From: Suilimivivens sp963618065
Lineage (GTDB): Bacteria > Bacillota > Clostridia > Lachnospirales > Lachnospiraceae
Direction of reading: 5' to 3'
Assembly (NCBI GenBank): GCA_963618065.1
Contig: CAVERH010000009.1
Span: forward strand, 1-64,000
Length of the DNA stretch: 64,000 nt
Within the stretch, counting starts at the first letter, position 1. The number at the start of each line of letters is the position of its first letter. The translations under genes and the position numbers were made by a program. The notes beneath the pieces are model-generated. The model did no database searches. It was given only the letters and a program-made list of their open reading frames with translations, and was not told where the DNA came from. Positions 34,762 through 44,548 of the stretch are shown piece by piece.

Positions 34762-36996
34762 ATGAAGCATACAGAACAGGAACGAAATATGAATCATGGA
34801 ACCTATGCAAATGTCATTATTGACATTTCCCATGAAAAAGTAGACAGACCGTTTCAGTACCGGATCCCGGACTCCTTGAAGGAGAAGCTGGCCGTTGGAA
34901 TGTGCGTACAGATTCCTTTCGGCACAGGCAACCGGAAGAGAAAGGGATACGTGATTGAAATTACCGATAAAAATGACTACCCGGAAGAGCGGATCAAGGA
35001 AATTGACGGAATCATTACCGATAATCTTCCGGCTGAAGCAGATGCCGTCCGGCTGGCAGCCTGGATGAGGCAGACCTATGGCTCAACCATGATTGCTGCA
35101 CTCAAAACGGTGCTTCCGGTAAAGCGTGCCGTGAAGGCAGTCGAAAAGAAAAAGCTCCGGTGCGCTTTGTCAGCAGAAGAACTCACCTCTCTCCTTGGGG
35201 AGTGTATGCGGAAGCATCAGAATGCGAAAGTGCGGGTATTGCAGGAGCTTCTTACCGAAGAAGAGCTTCCCTATGAGCTGGTAACCGGAAAGCTGCATGT
35301 ATCGGCAGCAACCTTAAACAGTCTGGTGAATCAGGGAGCCATTACGATCGAGAGCAAAAGCTGTTACCGCAATCCGGTGAGCCTTACGGTCACCGCAGAA
35401 AACGGACCGGAGCTTTCCGAAGAACAACAGTATATCAAAGAGCAGATTCTTTCCGATTATGATGAAAATATCCGGAAGACATATCTCATCCACGGAATTA
35501 CAGGAAGTGGCAAGACACTGGTTTATTTAGCCCTGATTGAGGAAATGATAAAGAGGGGAAAACAGTGTATCGTACTGATTCCGGAGATCGCCCTGACGTA
35601 TCAGACATTACTGCGGTTCTACAAACGCTTCGGAGACCGCGTGTCGGTGATGAATTCCTCCCTTTCCCAGGGAGAACGCTTCGACCAGTGCGAACGGGCA
35701 AGAAAGGGCGAAATTGATGTGATGATCGGGCCAAGATCGGCGCTTTTCGTGCCTTTCCCCAATCTTGGCATGATTGTGGTTGATGAGGAGCATGAGGGGA
35801 GCTACATCAGTGAAAATGCCCCACGCTACCATGCAAGAGAAACCGCAGAGTATCTTGCCTCCTTAAAGAAAGCATCCCTGGTGCTGGGGTCAGCGACCCC
35901 GTCACTGGAGGCTTATTATAAAGCAAAAAAGGGTGAATACCGGTTATTCACCATGAAAAACAGAAAAAACGGCGGAGAGCTTGCCAATGTCCGGATTGTG
36001 GATCTGCGGCAGGAGCTTCGGAAGGGAAATCGTTCCATTTTCAGCAGCGAACTACAGGAACTGATCCGTGACCGGTTGGAGAAAAAGCAGCAGATCATGC
36101 TGTTTTTAAACCGTCGTGGGTATGCAGGCTTTGTGTCGTGCCGTTCCTGCGGCTATGTGATGAAGTGTCCGCACTGCGACGTGTCCCTGTCCCAGCATAT
36201 CGGAGGGAAAATGGTGTGCCACTACTGCGGGTATGAAACCGTCCAGCCAAAACGCTGCCCAAGTTGCGGCTCCAATTATATCCTTGGCTTCAAGGCAGGA
36301 ACCCAGCAGATCGAGAGACAGTTATATGAGCTGTTCCCGGAAATCCGGGTACTGCGTATGGACGGTGACACCACGAAGCAGAAGGGAAGCTTTGAGAAGC
36401 TCCTGTCCGCTTTTTCGGAAGGGGAAGCGGACGTGCTTTTGGGAACCCAGATGATTGTCAAGGGACATGATTTCCCGAATGTGACCCTGGTCGGGGTGCT
36501 TGCGGCAGACCTTTCGTTAAATGACAGCGACTACCGTGCCGGGGAAAAGACCTTTCAGCTTCTGACCCAGGCCGAAGGGCGCGCCGGGAGAGGAACACTT
36601 CCGGGAGAGGCGGTGATCCAGACTTACTGTCCGGAGCATTACAGCATTCAGCAGGCAGCGAGGCAGGACTACGAAGCCTTTTATGAGGAAGAGATCATGT
36701 ACCGGGAGCTGCTTGAATATCCTCCGGTTGGTCATATGCTGACGATACTTGTGGTTTCCAAGGATGAAAAACGCTGCAAGGGACTGGCCGTACGGCTTGC
36801 GAAGGAAGCAGGAGCCTATGTCCATGTGATCGGACCGACCCCCGCAGCCGTATCGAAGGTCAAGGACTATTACCGCTATATGATTTACTTAAAATCCCTG
36901 AAGGAGGAGCCGATCCGGCAGGCGAAGGAGCGGCTGGAGGCTCTTTTAAACGGGTTTGAATTAAAGACAGAAAACGTTATTTTTGACTACGAATAA
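34762..36996 (+). CDS. priA: Primosomal protein N' (replication-restart helicase PriA)
   Basis: A 744-residue PriA that reloads the replicative helicase at stalled forks. An N-terminal DNA-binding domain (ANVIIDISHEKVDRPFQYRI) comes first, then helicase motifs: Walker A GITGSGKT, the DEEH box in VVDEEHEGSYISE, and GSATPSLEAY. Eight zinc-binding cysteines lie in the insertion (CRSCGYVMKCPHCD and CHYCGYETVQPKRCPSCG). The C-terminal helicase motifs GTQMIVKGHDFPNV and QAEGRAGR follow. The start may be ATG 34762 or ATG 34789. It heads a tight run of genes, priA-def-fmt onward, with gaps of 14-22 bases. Confidence 0.95.
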   Translation: MKHTEQERNMNHGTYANVIIDISHEKVDRPFQYRIPDSLKEKLAVGMCVQIPFGTGNRKRKGYVIEITDKNDYPEERIKEIDGIITDNLPAEADAVRLAAWMRQTYGSTMIAALKTVLPVKRAVKAVEKKKLRCALSAEELTSLLGECMRKHQNAKVRVLQELLTEEELPYELVTGKLHVSAATLNSLVNQGAITIESKSCYRNPVSLTVTAENGPELSEEQQYIKEQILSDYDENIRKTYLIHGITGSGKTLVYLALIEEMIKRGKQCIVLIPEIALTYQTLLRFYKRFGDRVSVMNSSLSQGERFDQCERARKGEIDVMIGPRSALFVPFPNLGMIVVDEEHEGSYISENAPRYHARETAEYLASLKKASLVLGSATPSLEAYYKAKKGEYRLFTMKNRKNGGELANVRIVDLRQELRKGNRSIFSSELQELIRDRLEKKQQIMLFLNRRGYAGFVSCRSCGYVMKCPHCDVSLSQHIGGKMVCHYCGYETVQPKRCPSCGSNYILGFKAGTQQIERQLYELFPEIRVLRMDGDTTKQKGSFEKLLSAFSEGEADVLLGTQMIVKGHDFPNVTLVGVLAADLSLNDSDYRAGEKTFQLLTQAEGRAGRGTLPGEAVIQTYCPEHYSIQQAARQDYEAFYEEEIMYRELLEYPPVGHMLTILVVSKDEKRCKGLAVRLAKEAGAYVHVIGPTPAAVSKVKDYYRYMIYLKSLKEEPIRQAKERLEALLNGFELKTENVIFDYE

Positions 36997-37014
36997 CAGG
37001 AAAGGAGCCTTGAA

Positions 37015-37491
37015 ATGGCAATCAGAAACGTAAGAAAAATTGGAGATCCGGTTTTAAATAAGGTATGTAAGGAGGTCAGGGAGGTCAATGACCGTACCCG
37101 GGAGCTGATTGATGATATGTTTGATACCATGTATGAAGCAGACGGTGTGGGACTTGCGGCGCCGCAGGTTGGAATTCTGAAACGAATTGTCGTGATCGAT
37201 GTAACAGGGGAAGATCCGATTCTCCTTATTAATCCGGTGATATTAAGTACCGACGGAGAGCAGACCGGTTACGAAGGCTGCTTAAGTGTTCCGGGCAAGA
37301 CCGGAATGGTGACCCGTCCGAATCATGTAAAGGTAAAGGCTTATAACATGGACATGGAAGAGTTTACCTTAGAAGGGGAGGAGCTATTGGCGCGTGCAAT
37401 CTGTCATGAGCTTGACCATCTCGATGGAAAGCTTTATGTGGACTGTGTGGAAGGAAAACTGATGAATACCGAGGATCTTGTCGAGGAGTAG
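37015..37491 (+). CDS. def: Peptide deformylase
   Basis: A 158-residue metalloenzyme that removes the formyl group from new proteins. The three conserved boxes are present: GVGLAAPQVG, EGCLSVPG (metal cysteine) and HELDHLDG (two metal histidines and the catalytic glutamate). It lies 18 bases after priA and 14 before fmt, the enzyme that adds the formyl group, the usual bacterial pairing. Confidence 0.97.
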   Translation: MAIRNVRKIGDPVLNKVCKEVREVNDRTRELIDDMFDTMYEADGVGLAAPQVGILKRIVVIDVTGEDPILLINPVILSTDGEQTGYEGCLSVPGKTGMVTRPNHVKVKAYNMDMEEFTLEGEELLARAICHELDHLDGKLYVDCVEGKLMNTEDLVEE

Positions 37492-37505
37492 GAAGGAGAG
37501 ATGGG

Positions 37506-38438
37506 ATGAAGATTGTATATATGGGAACACCGGACTTTGCGGTGGCTCCATTAAGAGCCGTAATGGAAGCCGGACATACGGTTACGGCGGTGGTGACACA
37601 GCCGGATAAGCAAAAGGGCCGTGGCAAGGAGGTCTCCATGACGCCGGTGAAGGAATGTGCGCTTTCCTATGGTATTCCGGTGCTGCAGCCGGTGAAGCTC
37701 AAGGCACCGGAGGCAGTGGAGGAGCTTAGGAAATACGAAGCCGATATTTTTGTCGTTGTGGCATTCGGGCAGCTCCTGTCCGAGGAAATTTTAAATATGC
37801 CGAGGTTTGGATGTATCAATCTCCATGCTTCCCTGCTCCCGAAATACCGTGGTGCGGCACCGATCCAGTGGGCAATTTTAAATGGAGATAAGGAGACCGG
37901 AGTCACCATCCAGCAGATGGAAAAGGGACTGGATACCGGAGATATGTTAAGCCGTGTGGTCGTTCCGATTACGGCAAAGGAAACTGGGGAAAGCCTGCAT
38001 GACAAGCTGATGGAGGCGGGAGCAAAGCTGCTCGCAGAGACGCTTCCATTGATTGAAGCAGGAAAGCTTACGCCTGAAAAGCAGGACGAAAGCCTTGCAG
38101 ACTTTTATGCAACGAAGCTGGATAAGGCGATGGGACATATCGACTGGACGAAGCCGGCCGAAGTGATTGAACGGTTTATACGGGGCCTTAATTCCTGGCC
38201 GAGCGCGTACACCTATTATAAAGGAAAGACCTTGAAGATCTGGGCTGCCGATGTGATTGAAGGAAAGGAAGGGGCCGTTCCGGGAAGCGTGATCCGGACC
38301 GGAAAAGAGTTTTTTGATGTGGCCTGTGGCGAAGGCGCACTCCGGGTTCTGACCGTACAGCTGGAAGGAAAGAAGAAAATGTCAGTAAAAGACTTCCTGT
38401 TAGGCTATGATGTCCGGGAAGAGCAGTTTGATCAATAA
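37506..38438 (+). CDS. fmt: Methionyl-tRNA formyltransferase
   Basis: A 310-residue enzyme that formylates initiator Met-tRNA using 10-formyl-tetrahydrofolate. Visible are the N-terminal MGTPDFAVAPL, the active-site HASLLPKYRGAAPIQWAI with catalytic asparagine and histidine region, the aspartate in KGLDTGDML, and the C-terminal OB-like tRNA-binding domain (LNSWPSAYTYYKGK). It is of normal length and in an operon with def. Confidence 0.97.
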   Translation: MKIVYMGTPDFAVAPLRAVMEAGHTVTAVVTQPDKQKGRGKEVSMTPVKECALSYGIPVLQPVKLKAPEAVEELRKYEADIFVVVAFGQLLSEEILNMPRFGCINLHASLLPKYRGAAPIQWAILNGDKETGVTIQQMEKGLDTGDMLSRVVVPITAKETGESLHDKLMEAGAKLLAETLPLIEAGKLTPEKQDESLADFYATKLDKAMGHIDWTKPAEVIERFIRGLNSWPSAYTYYKGKTLKIWAADVIEGKEGAVPGSVIRTGKEFFDVACGEGALRVLTVQLEGKKKMSVKDFLLGYDVREEQFDQ

Positions 38439-38452
38439 AGGAGGAAGAAACG

Positions 38453-39169
38453 ATGTATTACGGATATGATCCAACCTATATTTTAGTAATCATTGGGGCA
38501 ATCCTTTCCATGATTGCCAGCAGCTTTGTAAAGAGTACCTACAGCCAATATTCACGAGTGCAGAGCCGGACCGGAATGACGGGTGCACAGGCAGCACAAC
38601 GGATTTTACAGATGTCCGGAATCAATGATGTGCGCATTGAGCATGTGTCCGGACAGCTTACCGACCATTATGATCCGTCGAAAAAGGTGGTCCGCTTATC
38701 GGACAGTGTATATGGAAGCACCTCCGTTGCGGCAATCGGCGTAGCAGCGCATGAATGCGGACATGTGGTACAGCATCACAAGGGCTATCTTCCGATGAAG
38801 CTCCGTACCCTCCTGGTACCGGCAGCGAATTTAGGCTCCAGACTTGGACTTCCGATTGTCATTCTGGGGTTGATTTTAGGGCTGAATTTCCGTCTTCCAA
38901 GTGGAAATTACTTTTCACTTGCACAGGTTGGTGTGTATATTTTTATTTTTGCTGTACTGTTTCAGATTGTGACACTGCCCGTCGAATTTAATGCTTCAAG
39001 TCGTGCCCTGCATATGCTGCGGGATTACGGAATGCTTGCACAGGATGAGGTATCCCAGAGCGGAAAGGTGTTAAAGGCCGCCGCCATGACCTATGTGGCA
39101 GCAGCCGCCGCCTCGATTTTACAGCTTCTTCGTCTGATTATGCTGACGGGACGAAGAAGACGGGATTAG
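38453..39169 (+). CDS. Membrane zinc metallopeptidase (YugP family)
   Basis: A 238-residue membrane protein of the YugP family. A hydrophobic N-terminal segment is followed by the zinc motif HECGHVVQH (HExxH) near residue 100 and by three more hydrophobic segments, including LPIVILGLILGLNF. The substrate is unknown; location between fmt and rsmB is conserved in many Clostridia and does not reveal a role. AAAGGAGGAAG lies just before the ATG. Confidence 0.88.
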   Translation: MYYGYDPTYILVIIGAILSMIASSFVKSTYSQYSRVQSRTGMTGAQAAQRILQMSGINDVRIEHVSGQLTDHYDPSKKVVRLSDSVYGSTSVAAIGVAAHECGHVVQHHKGYLPMKLRTLLVPAANLGSRLGLPIVILGLILGLNFRLPSGNYFSLAQVGVYIFIFAVLFQIVTLPVEFNASSRALHMLRDYGMLAQDEVSQSGKVLKAAAMTYVAAAAASILQLLRLIMLTGRRRRD

Positions 39170-39185
39170 CACAGGAGATACGAAG

Positions 39186-40526
39186 TTGAATGAACGCGAA
39201 CTGATTCTGGAGATGCTGATGGAAATTCTGGAAAAGGGAGCCTATTCCCATCTGGTGATCCGGAATGTCCTGAATAAATATGATTACTTAAAGCAGTCCT
39301 CGAAGGCCTTTATCAAACGGGTGACGGAGGGCACGATTGAAAAACAGATTACGATCGATTATGTATTAAACCGCTATTCCAAGACACCGGTTTCCAAAAT
39401 GAAACCGCTGATCCGCAACCTTTTACGACTTAGTGTGTACCAGCTATTGTTTATGGACTCGGTTCCGGACAGTGCGGTGTGCAATGAGGCGGTGAAGCTT
39501 GCCGGAAAGAGGGGCTTCCGTAACCTGCAGGGCTTTGTAAACGGAGTGCTCCGCAACATTGCAAGGACGAAGGAGCAGATTGCTTATCCGGATGAAACAG
39601 ATCCGGTGAAATATTATTCTGTGCGTTATTCCATGCCGGAATGGCTGGTAACTTTGTTTCTTGAAGAACGTGGAGCGGAAGTCACGAACCAGATCTTCGA
39701 GGAGATGCAGAAGGTACATCCGGTGGTGCTGCGGTACTGCGGATTGGAAGCTGAAAAAGAGAACTGGAAGCAGAGCGTTAAAGCACAGCAGATTACCCTG
39801 CGGCCGCATCCATATCTTTCCTATGCCTATCTGATCGAGGGTGGGGAGAGTGTACAGAGCATCCCGGGCTATGCAAAGGGGCTTTTCACGGTGCAGGATG
39901 TGAGCAGTATGCTGGTCACCGAGGCGGCGGGATTACGCGGGGACGAGCTGTTACTGGATGTCTGTGCGGCACCCGGAGGAAAAAGCCTGCATGCGGCAGG
40001 ACGTTTAAAAGAGGGAAATGTGATTTCAAGGGATCTTACCGACAGTAAGGTTGCTTTGATTGAAGAAAACAGCAAGAGATGCAGCTGTCCGAATATCCGG
40101 ATCGAGGCTTTTGACGCTTCCAAACTGGATGAGAGCATGATCGGGAAGGCCGATGTGGTCTATGCGGATCTTCCCTGTTCAGGACTTGGTATTCTTGGGA
40201 AAAAGCGGGACATCCGTTACCGGATGAATCCGGAGCAGATGAAGGAGCTTGTGGAGCTTCAACAGAAGCTTCTGTCCGTTGTATGGCAGTATGTGAAGCC
40301 GGGCGGAACGCTTATGTACAGTACCTGTACGATTCACAGGGCAGAGAATGAACAGATGGTTCAGTGGTTTACACAGAATTTCCCCTTTGAGCGGCAGAGT
40401 ATGAAGGAGCATCTGCCGGAAGATTTAAGGGACAGTGAAGAGAACGGCATGCTGCAGCTCCTGCCGGGAATCCATCCGACCGATGGATTTTTCGTTGCGA
40501 AGCTGCGCAGGCTGCCATGCATATGA
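39186..40526 (+). CDS. rsmB: 16S rRNA m5C967 methyltransferase RsmB
   Basis: A 446-residue protein with an N-terminal NusB-like RNA-binding domain (to about residue 140) and a C-terminal methyltransferase. SAM is bound at LLDVCAAPGGKSLHAAG. The two cysteines used by m5C methyltransferases are in DLPCSGLGILGKKRDIRY and MYSTCTIHRAENE. It starts with TTG at 39186, six bases after AGGAGA; no in-frame ATG lies nearby. It is part of the def-fmt operon. Confidence 0.94.
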   Translation: MNERELILEMLMEILEKGAYSHLVIRNVLNKYDYLKQSSKAFIKRVTEGTIEKQITIDYVLNRYSKTPVSKMKPLIRNLLRLSVYQLLFMDSVPDSAVCNEAVKLAGKRGFRNLQGFVNGVLRNIARTKEQIAYPDETDPVKYYSVRYSMPEWLVTLFLEERGAEVTNQIFEEMQKVHPVVLRYCGLEAEKENWKQSVKAQQITLRPHPYLSYAYLIEGGESVQSIPGYAKGLFTVQDVSSMLVTEAAGLRGDELLLDVCAAPGGKSLHAAGRLKEGNVISRDLTDSKVALIEENSKRCSCPNIRIEAFDASKLDESMIGKADVVYADLPCSGLGILGKKRDIRYRMNPEQMKELVELQQKLLSVVWQYVKPGGTLMYSTCTIHRAENEQMVQWFTQNFPFERQSMKEHLPEDLRDSEENGMLQLLPGIHPTDGFFVAKLRRLPCI

Positions 40527-40548
40527 GAAAAAGGAGTAACGGACCGGA

Positions 40549-41583
40549 ATGGATATCAAATCAATGACTCTGCCCGAATTGCAGGAGGAAATGGCGGCAA
40601 TCGGGGAAAAGAGCTTTCGGGCAAAACAACTATACGAATGGATCCATGTCAAGCTGGCACGCAGCTTTGATGAAATGACGAACCTGTCTGTGGCGTTGCG
40701 GGAAACGTGTAAGGAGAGGTATGAGCTTACCACCCTGCAGGTGGTACGGATGCAGGAGTCGAAGCTTGACGGCACACGGAAGTATCTGTTTGAATTAAAA
40801 GACGGAAACCTCGTGGAGAGCGTGTTCATGCGTTATAAGCATGGAAACAGCGTGTGCATTTCTTCCCAGGTGGGCTGTAAAATGGGATGCCGGTTCTGTG
40901 CCTCGACACTCGATGGCTGGGAACGGAATCTGACGCCTGCGGAGATGCTCGATCAGATCTATGCGATTACAAGAGACACGAAGGAGCGCGTTTCCAATGT
41001 GGTAGTCATGGGAACCGGGGAACCGCTCGATAATTATGAGAACCTGCTCCGGTTTATTACGTTGCTTACCGATGAGCACGGGCTTCATATCAGCCAGCGG
41101 AATGTGACGGTTTCGACCTGCGGACTGGTGCCGAAGATACAGGAACTGGCACAGGAAAAGCTGCAGATTACCCTGGCGCTTTCCCTTCATGCCACAACGG
41201 ATGAAAAGAGAAGGAAGCTGATGCCGATTGCAAACCGGTATTCCATTGCGCAGCTGATGGAGGCCTGTCAGAGCTACTTTGAACAGACCGGCAGAAGACT
41301 TACCTTTGAGTATTCCTTAGTGGGAGGAGTCAATGATACGCCGGAGGATGCAAGGGAGCTGTGTGCGCTGGTAAAGCCACTCAACTGTCATGTGAATCTG
41401 ATTCCGGTGAATCCGATCAAGGAACGGGATTATGTACAGTCGGAAACTAAAGCGATTCAGGCATTTAAGTGGAAGCTTGAAAAAAGCGGCATTCAGGTAA
41501 CGGTGCGCCGTGAGATGGGGAGAGACATCGACGGGGCCTGCGGACAGCTGCGAAGAAGAGTGATTGCCCGGAAACAAACCTGA
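40549..41583 (+). CDS. rlmN: 23S rRNA/tRNA m2A methyltransferase RlmN
   Basis: A 344-residue radical SAM methyltransferase that methylates C2 of adenine at 23S position 2503 and tRNA position 37. Cluster ligands are C110, C114 and C117 in CKMGCRFCASTLDGW. The conserved MGTGEPLDNYEN and the C-terminal CGQL, holding the methylated or resolving cysteine, are present. It is the last gene before the promoter of the phosphatase-kinase set. Confidence 0.96.
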   Translation: MDIKSMTLPELQEEMAAIGEKSFRAKQLYEWIHVKLARSFDEMTNLSVALRETCKERYELTTLQVVRMQESKLDGTRKYLFELKDGNLVESVFMRYKHGNSVCISSQVGCKMGCRFCASTLDGWERNLTPAEMLDQIYAITRDTKERVSNVVVMGTGEPLDNYENLLRFITLLTDEHGLHISQRNVTVSTCGLVPKIQELAQEKLQITLALSLHATTDEKRRKLMPIANRYSIAQLMEACQSYFEQTGRRLTFEYSLVGGVNDTPEDARELCALVKPLNCHVNLIPVNPIKERDYVQSETKAIQAFKWKLEKSGIQVTVRREMGRDIDGACGQLRRRVIARKQT

Positions 41584-41587
41584 CACG

Positions 41588-41616
41588 TTGCTTTTTTTCG
41601 ATCATCATGCTATGAT
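41588..41616 (+). promoter_or_regulatory. Promoter of prpC-prkC-rsgA
   Basis: TTGCTT (41588-41593) and TATGAT (41611-41616) with 17-base spacing, directly after the rlmN stop. Confidence 0.7.
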
Positions 41617-41669
41617 ATAGAACGATTATGGAGTGATATGCCCTGCCGGGCAGTCAGTGGGAGGTAAAG

Positions 41670-42407
41670 GTGTTACAGGCTTTTTCAGTTACGGATATTG
41701 GAAAAAGACGACAACTAAATCAGGATTATGTGTTTGCACAGAATACTCCTTTGGGCAATCTGGCGAATCTGTTTCTGGTAGCAGATGGCATGGGAGGGCA
41801 TAATGCCGGTGATTATGCATCGCGATATGCAGTGGAAACTGTAGTCAGGGAAGTAAAGGGAAGCTTTGAAAAGAGTCCGGTACGGATTTTGGGTAAGGCA
41901 ATTAAAGTGGCAAATGACCAGATCCGCCGCAAGGCAGGCGAGGATGTGAGCCTATATGGGATGGGAACCACGATGGTGGCGGCAACCTGTATTGGGCATT
42001 ATCTTCAGGTGGCGAATGTGGGTGACAGCAGATTATATATCGTAAACGATGAAATACGGCAGATTACAAGGGATCATTCCCTGGTAGAAGAGATGGTACG
42101 AATGGGAGGCATGGACGAAAAAACCGCCAGAAACCATCCTGACAAAAATATTATTACGAGAGCCGTGGGAGCCAGGGCAGAAGTGGAGGTAGACTTCTTT
42201 AACGAGGAGCTGCGTCCGGGGGATCTGATTCTGATGTGTTCAGATGGTCTGACCAACATGCTGGAGGATGAAGAGATTCTAAAGATTATGAAGGGAGCCT
42301 ATACCATTAAGGAAAAGGCGCAGCGCCTGATTGACGGTGCGAATGAGCATGGTGGGAAAGACAACATTGCAGTAATAATAATTGATGCCTTTGCGAAGGA
42401 TATATAA
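41670..42407 (+). CDS. prpC: PP2C-type Ser/Thr phosphatase, partner of PrkC
   Basis: A 245-residue PPM phosphatase. Motifs: TDIGKRRQLNQDYVF near the start, the metal-binding VADGMGGHNAGD, VGDSRLYIV, MCSDGLTNML and GGKDNIAVIII. It reverses phosphorylation by the PASTA kinase encoded 10 bases downstream, a universal pairing in Firmicutes. It starts with GTG at 41670 behind GGGAGG. Confidence 0.95.
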   Translation: MLQAFSVTDIGKRRQLNQDYVFAQNTPLGNLANLFLVADGMGGHNAGDYASRYAVETVVREVKGSFEKSPVRILGKAIKVANDQIRRKAGEDVSLYGMGTTMVAATCIGHYLQVANVGDSRLYIVNDEIRQITRDHSLVEEMVRMGGMDEKTARNHPDKNIITRAVGARAEVEVDFFNEELRPGDLILMCSDGLTNMLEDEEILKIMKGAYTIKEKAQRLIDGANEHGGKDNIAVIIIDAFAKDI

Positions 42408-42417
42408 GAGGTAGAAG

Positions 42418-44544
42418 ATGATTAAAATTGGAATGATAATTGGAGACAGATACGAAATACTCGAAAAAATTGGTACGGGTGGAATGTCTGATGTATATAA
42501 AGCCAAGGACCATAAGCTGAACCGTTTCGTTGCGGTGAAGGTATTAAAGCAGGAATTCAGTGAGAATGCGAACTTTGTTTCAAAGTTCCGTATTGAGGCG
42601 CAGGCGGCAGCAGGACTGATGCATCCGAATGTGGTGAATGTGTACGATGTAGGAGAGGAAGACGGCATTTACTATATCGTGATGGAGCTTGTGGAAGGGA
42701 TCACCCTTAAGAAATATATTGAAAAGAAAGCCAGATTGTCGGTAAAGGAGGCAATCAGTATTGCCATCCAGATCAGTATGGGTATTGAGGCTGCACACAA
42801 TAATCATATTATCCATCGTGATATCAAGCCTCAGAATGTCATTATTTCCAAAGAAGGAAAGGTGAAGGTGACGGATTTTGGGATTGCCAAGGCAGCAACC
42901 AGCAATACGATTACCTCGAATGTGATGGGCTCCGTTCATTATACATCGCCGGAACAGGCAAGAGGGGGATACTCGGATGAAAAGAGTGATATTTATTCCC
43001 TCGGTATTACCCTGTTTGAAATGCTGACAGGGCGTGTTCCGTTTAATGGAGAAACGACCGTTGCAATTGCAATTAAACATATACAGGAAGAACTCCCTTC
43101 TCCGAGAGAGTTCGTTTCGGAAATTCCGGTCAGTGTCGAGCAGATTGTGTTCAAGTGTTGCCAGAAGAGTCCTGACAGAAGATATCAGTCCATGGGGGAA
43201 CTGATTGTGGATCTGAAGAAGTCCCTGATGAATCCGGATGAGGATTTTGTGAAGGTGGTAGACCCGGATGAAGAGGGAGCCACGAAGGCGGTAAGTGACC
43301 GCGAAATGATATCCATCAAGAAGCAGTATAGAGACCGGGAATCCATGGAGGATGCCATGCATCTTCGCAGGGAACGGGATGTGAAGAGAGAAGCAGCAAG
43401 ACATTCCAATAACCGCCGCTATGTAGAAGAGCCGGAGGACTATGACACCGATGATGAGGATGATTACGATCCTAAAATGGAAAAGCTTACCACCATACTT
43501 GCAGTTGTGGCTGCGATTCTGATCGGTGCGATTATTCTGTTTCTGGTTGGTAAAACACTTGGTGTTTTTGATTTTGGCAGTAATAAGGAAGAAAATGTAC
43601 AGGAAGATGTGAAGCAGATCAAGATGATTGATGTAGTCGGGCAGGATGCGGATGCAGTCAAGAAAGCATTGGTGGAGGTCGGACTGACTCCTGTCATTGA
43701 ATATGAAGAAAACAGTGAATATGCCAAGGATATTGTTATCCGCTGCAGTGTCAGTGAAGGAACCGTGATCCCCTCCGGAACGGAAGTAATTCTTACAGTC
43801 AGTGCGGGCGTAGAAGGCGTGGAGGTTCCGGATGTCGTTGGAATGACCGAAGCAGAAGCAGTATCCACACTGGTAAACAAAGGGTTTGTACCCAATAAAG
43901 TAGACGGCTATGATGACTTTATTAAAGAGGGCTCGATTATCAGTCAGGATCCGGTAGCCGGAAGTAAGGCACCGTCAGGCGCTACCATTACGATCCGCAT
44001 CAGCAAGGGGGCAGATACCCAGAAGAAGCAGGTACCGGATCTGATGGGCAAGGATGAAATGACGGCAACCGCGCTTCTTACAGAAGCAGGTCTCGAAGTC
44101 GGTACGGTATCCGAGGTAAATAATGATTTGGTGGCAGAGGGTCTTGTCTGCTATCAGAGCTATTCCGCAGGCTCCTATGCGGCGGAAGGAACGAAGGTAG
44201 ATATTAATGTAAGCCTGGGTCCTATTCAGTCCACTTACAAATTTGTAGAAAGTATTGCGGCTCCGACGAAGGAAGAGGATCCGAATTTTAAATCCGGAAC
44301 ACTGGTAACCGTTACGGTATATGCGGACGATGGAACACAGCTCCTAAGCACCCAGACGGATTCGTTCCCGGTTCCCCAGCAGAATATTTCGGGAATCAGG
44401 AGTGCAACCGGTGTGATCCTGTTCCAGTATACGAACGTCAATGAGGCAACCACCATTACGAATGACGACGGAACCGTAACCACGATTGACGGTTCTACCG
44501 AAAGCAAGGAGATAAGGAGAGCGGTAGCATTTACAGCGGAGTAA
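42418..44544 (+). CDS. prkC: PASTA-domain Ser/Thr protein kinase
   Basis: A 708-residue membrane kinase that senses muropeptides or Lipid II and controls cell-wall synthesis, division and spore germination in relatives. Kinase domain: GTGGMSDVY loop, VAVKVLK lysine, HRDIKPQN with catalytic D135, and DFGIAKA. A charged juxtamembrane linker (residues 285-355, RERDVKREAARHSNNRR) leads to one membrane helix near 358-380. Outside there are three PASTA domains (about 395-600) and a C-terminal beta domain of about 100 residues rich in Thr. The dcw cluster lies 3 kb downstream. Confidence 0.96.
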   Translation: MIKIGMIIGDRYEILEKIGTGGMSDVYKAKDHKLNRFVAVKVLKQEFSENANFVSKFRIEAQAAAGLMHPNVVNVYDVGEEDGIYYIVMELVEGITLKKYIEKKARLSVKEAISIAIQISMGIEAAHNNHIIHRDIKPQNVIISKEGKVKVTDFGIAKAATSNTITSNVMGSVHYTSPEQARGGYSDEKSDIYSLGITLFEMLTGRVPFNGETTVAIAIKHIQEELPSPREFVSEIPVSVEQIVFKCCQKSPDRRYQSMGELIVDLKKSLMNPDEDFVKVVDPDEEGATKAVSDREMISIKKQYRDRESMEDAMHLRRERDVKREAARHSNNRRYVEEPEDYDTDDEDDYDPKMEKLTTILAVVAAILIGAIILFLVGKTLGVFDFGSNKEENVQEDVKQIKMIDVVGQDADAVKKALVEVGLTPVIEYEENSEYAKDIVIRCSVSEGTVIPSGTEVILTVSAGVEGVEVPDVVGMTEAEAVSTLVNKGFVPNKVDGYDDFIKEGSIISQDPVAGSKAPSGATITIRISKGADTQKKQVPDLMGKDEMTATALLTEAGLEVGTVSEVNNDLVAEGLVCYQSYSAGSYAAEGTKVDINVSLGPIQSTYKFVESIAAPTKEEDPNFKSGTLVTVTVYADDGTQLLSTQTDSFPVPQQNISGIRSATGVILFQYTNVNEATTITNDDGTVTTIDGSTESKEIRRAVAFTAE

Positions 44545-44548
44545 AGTT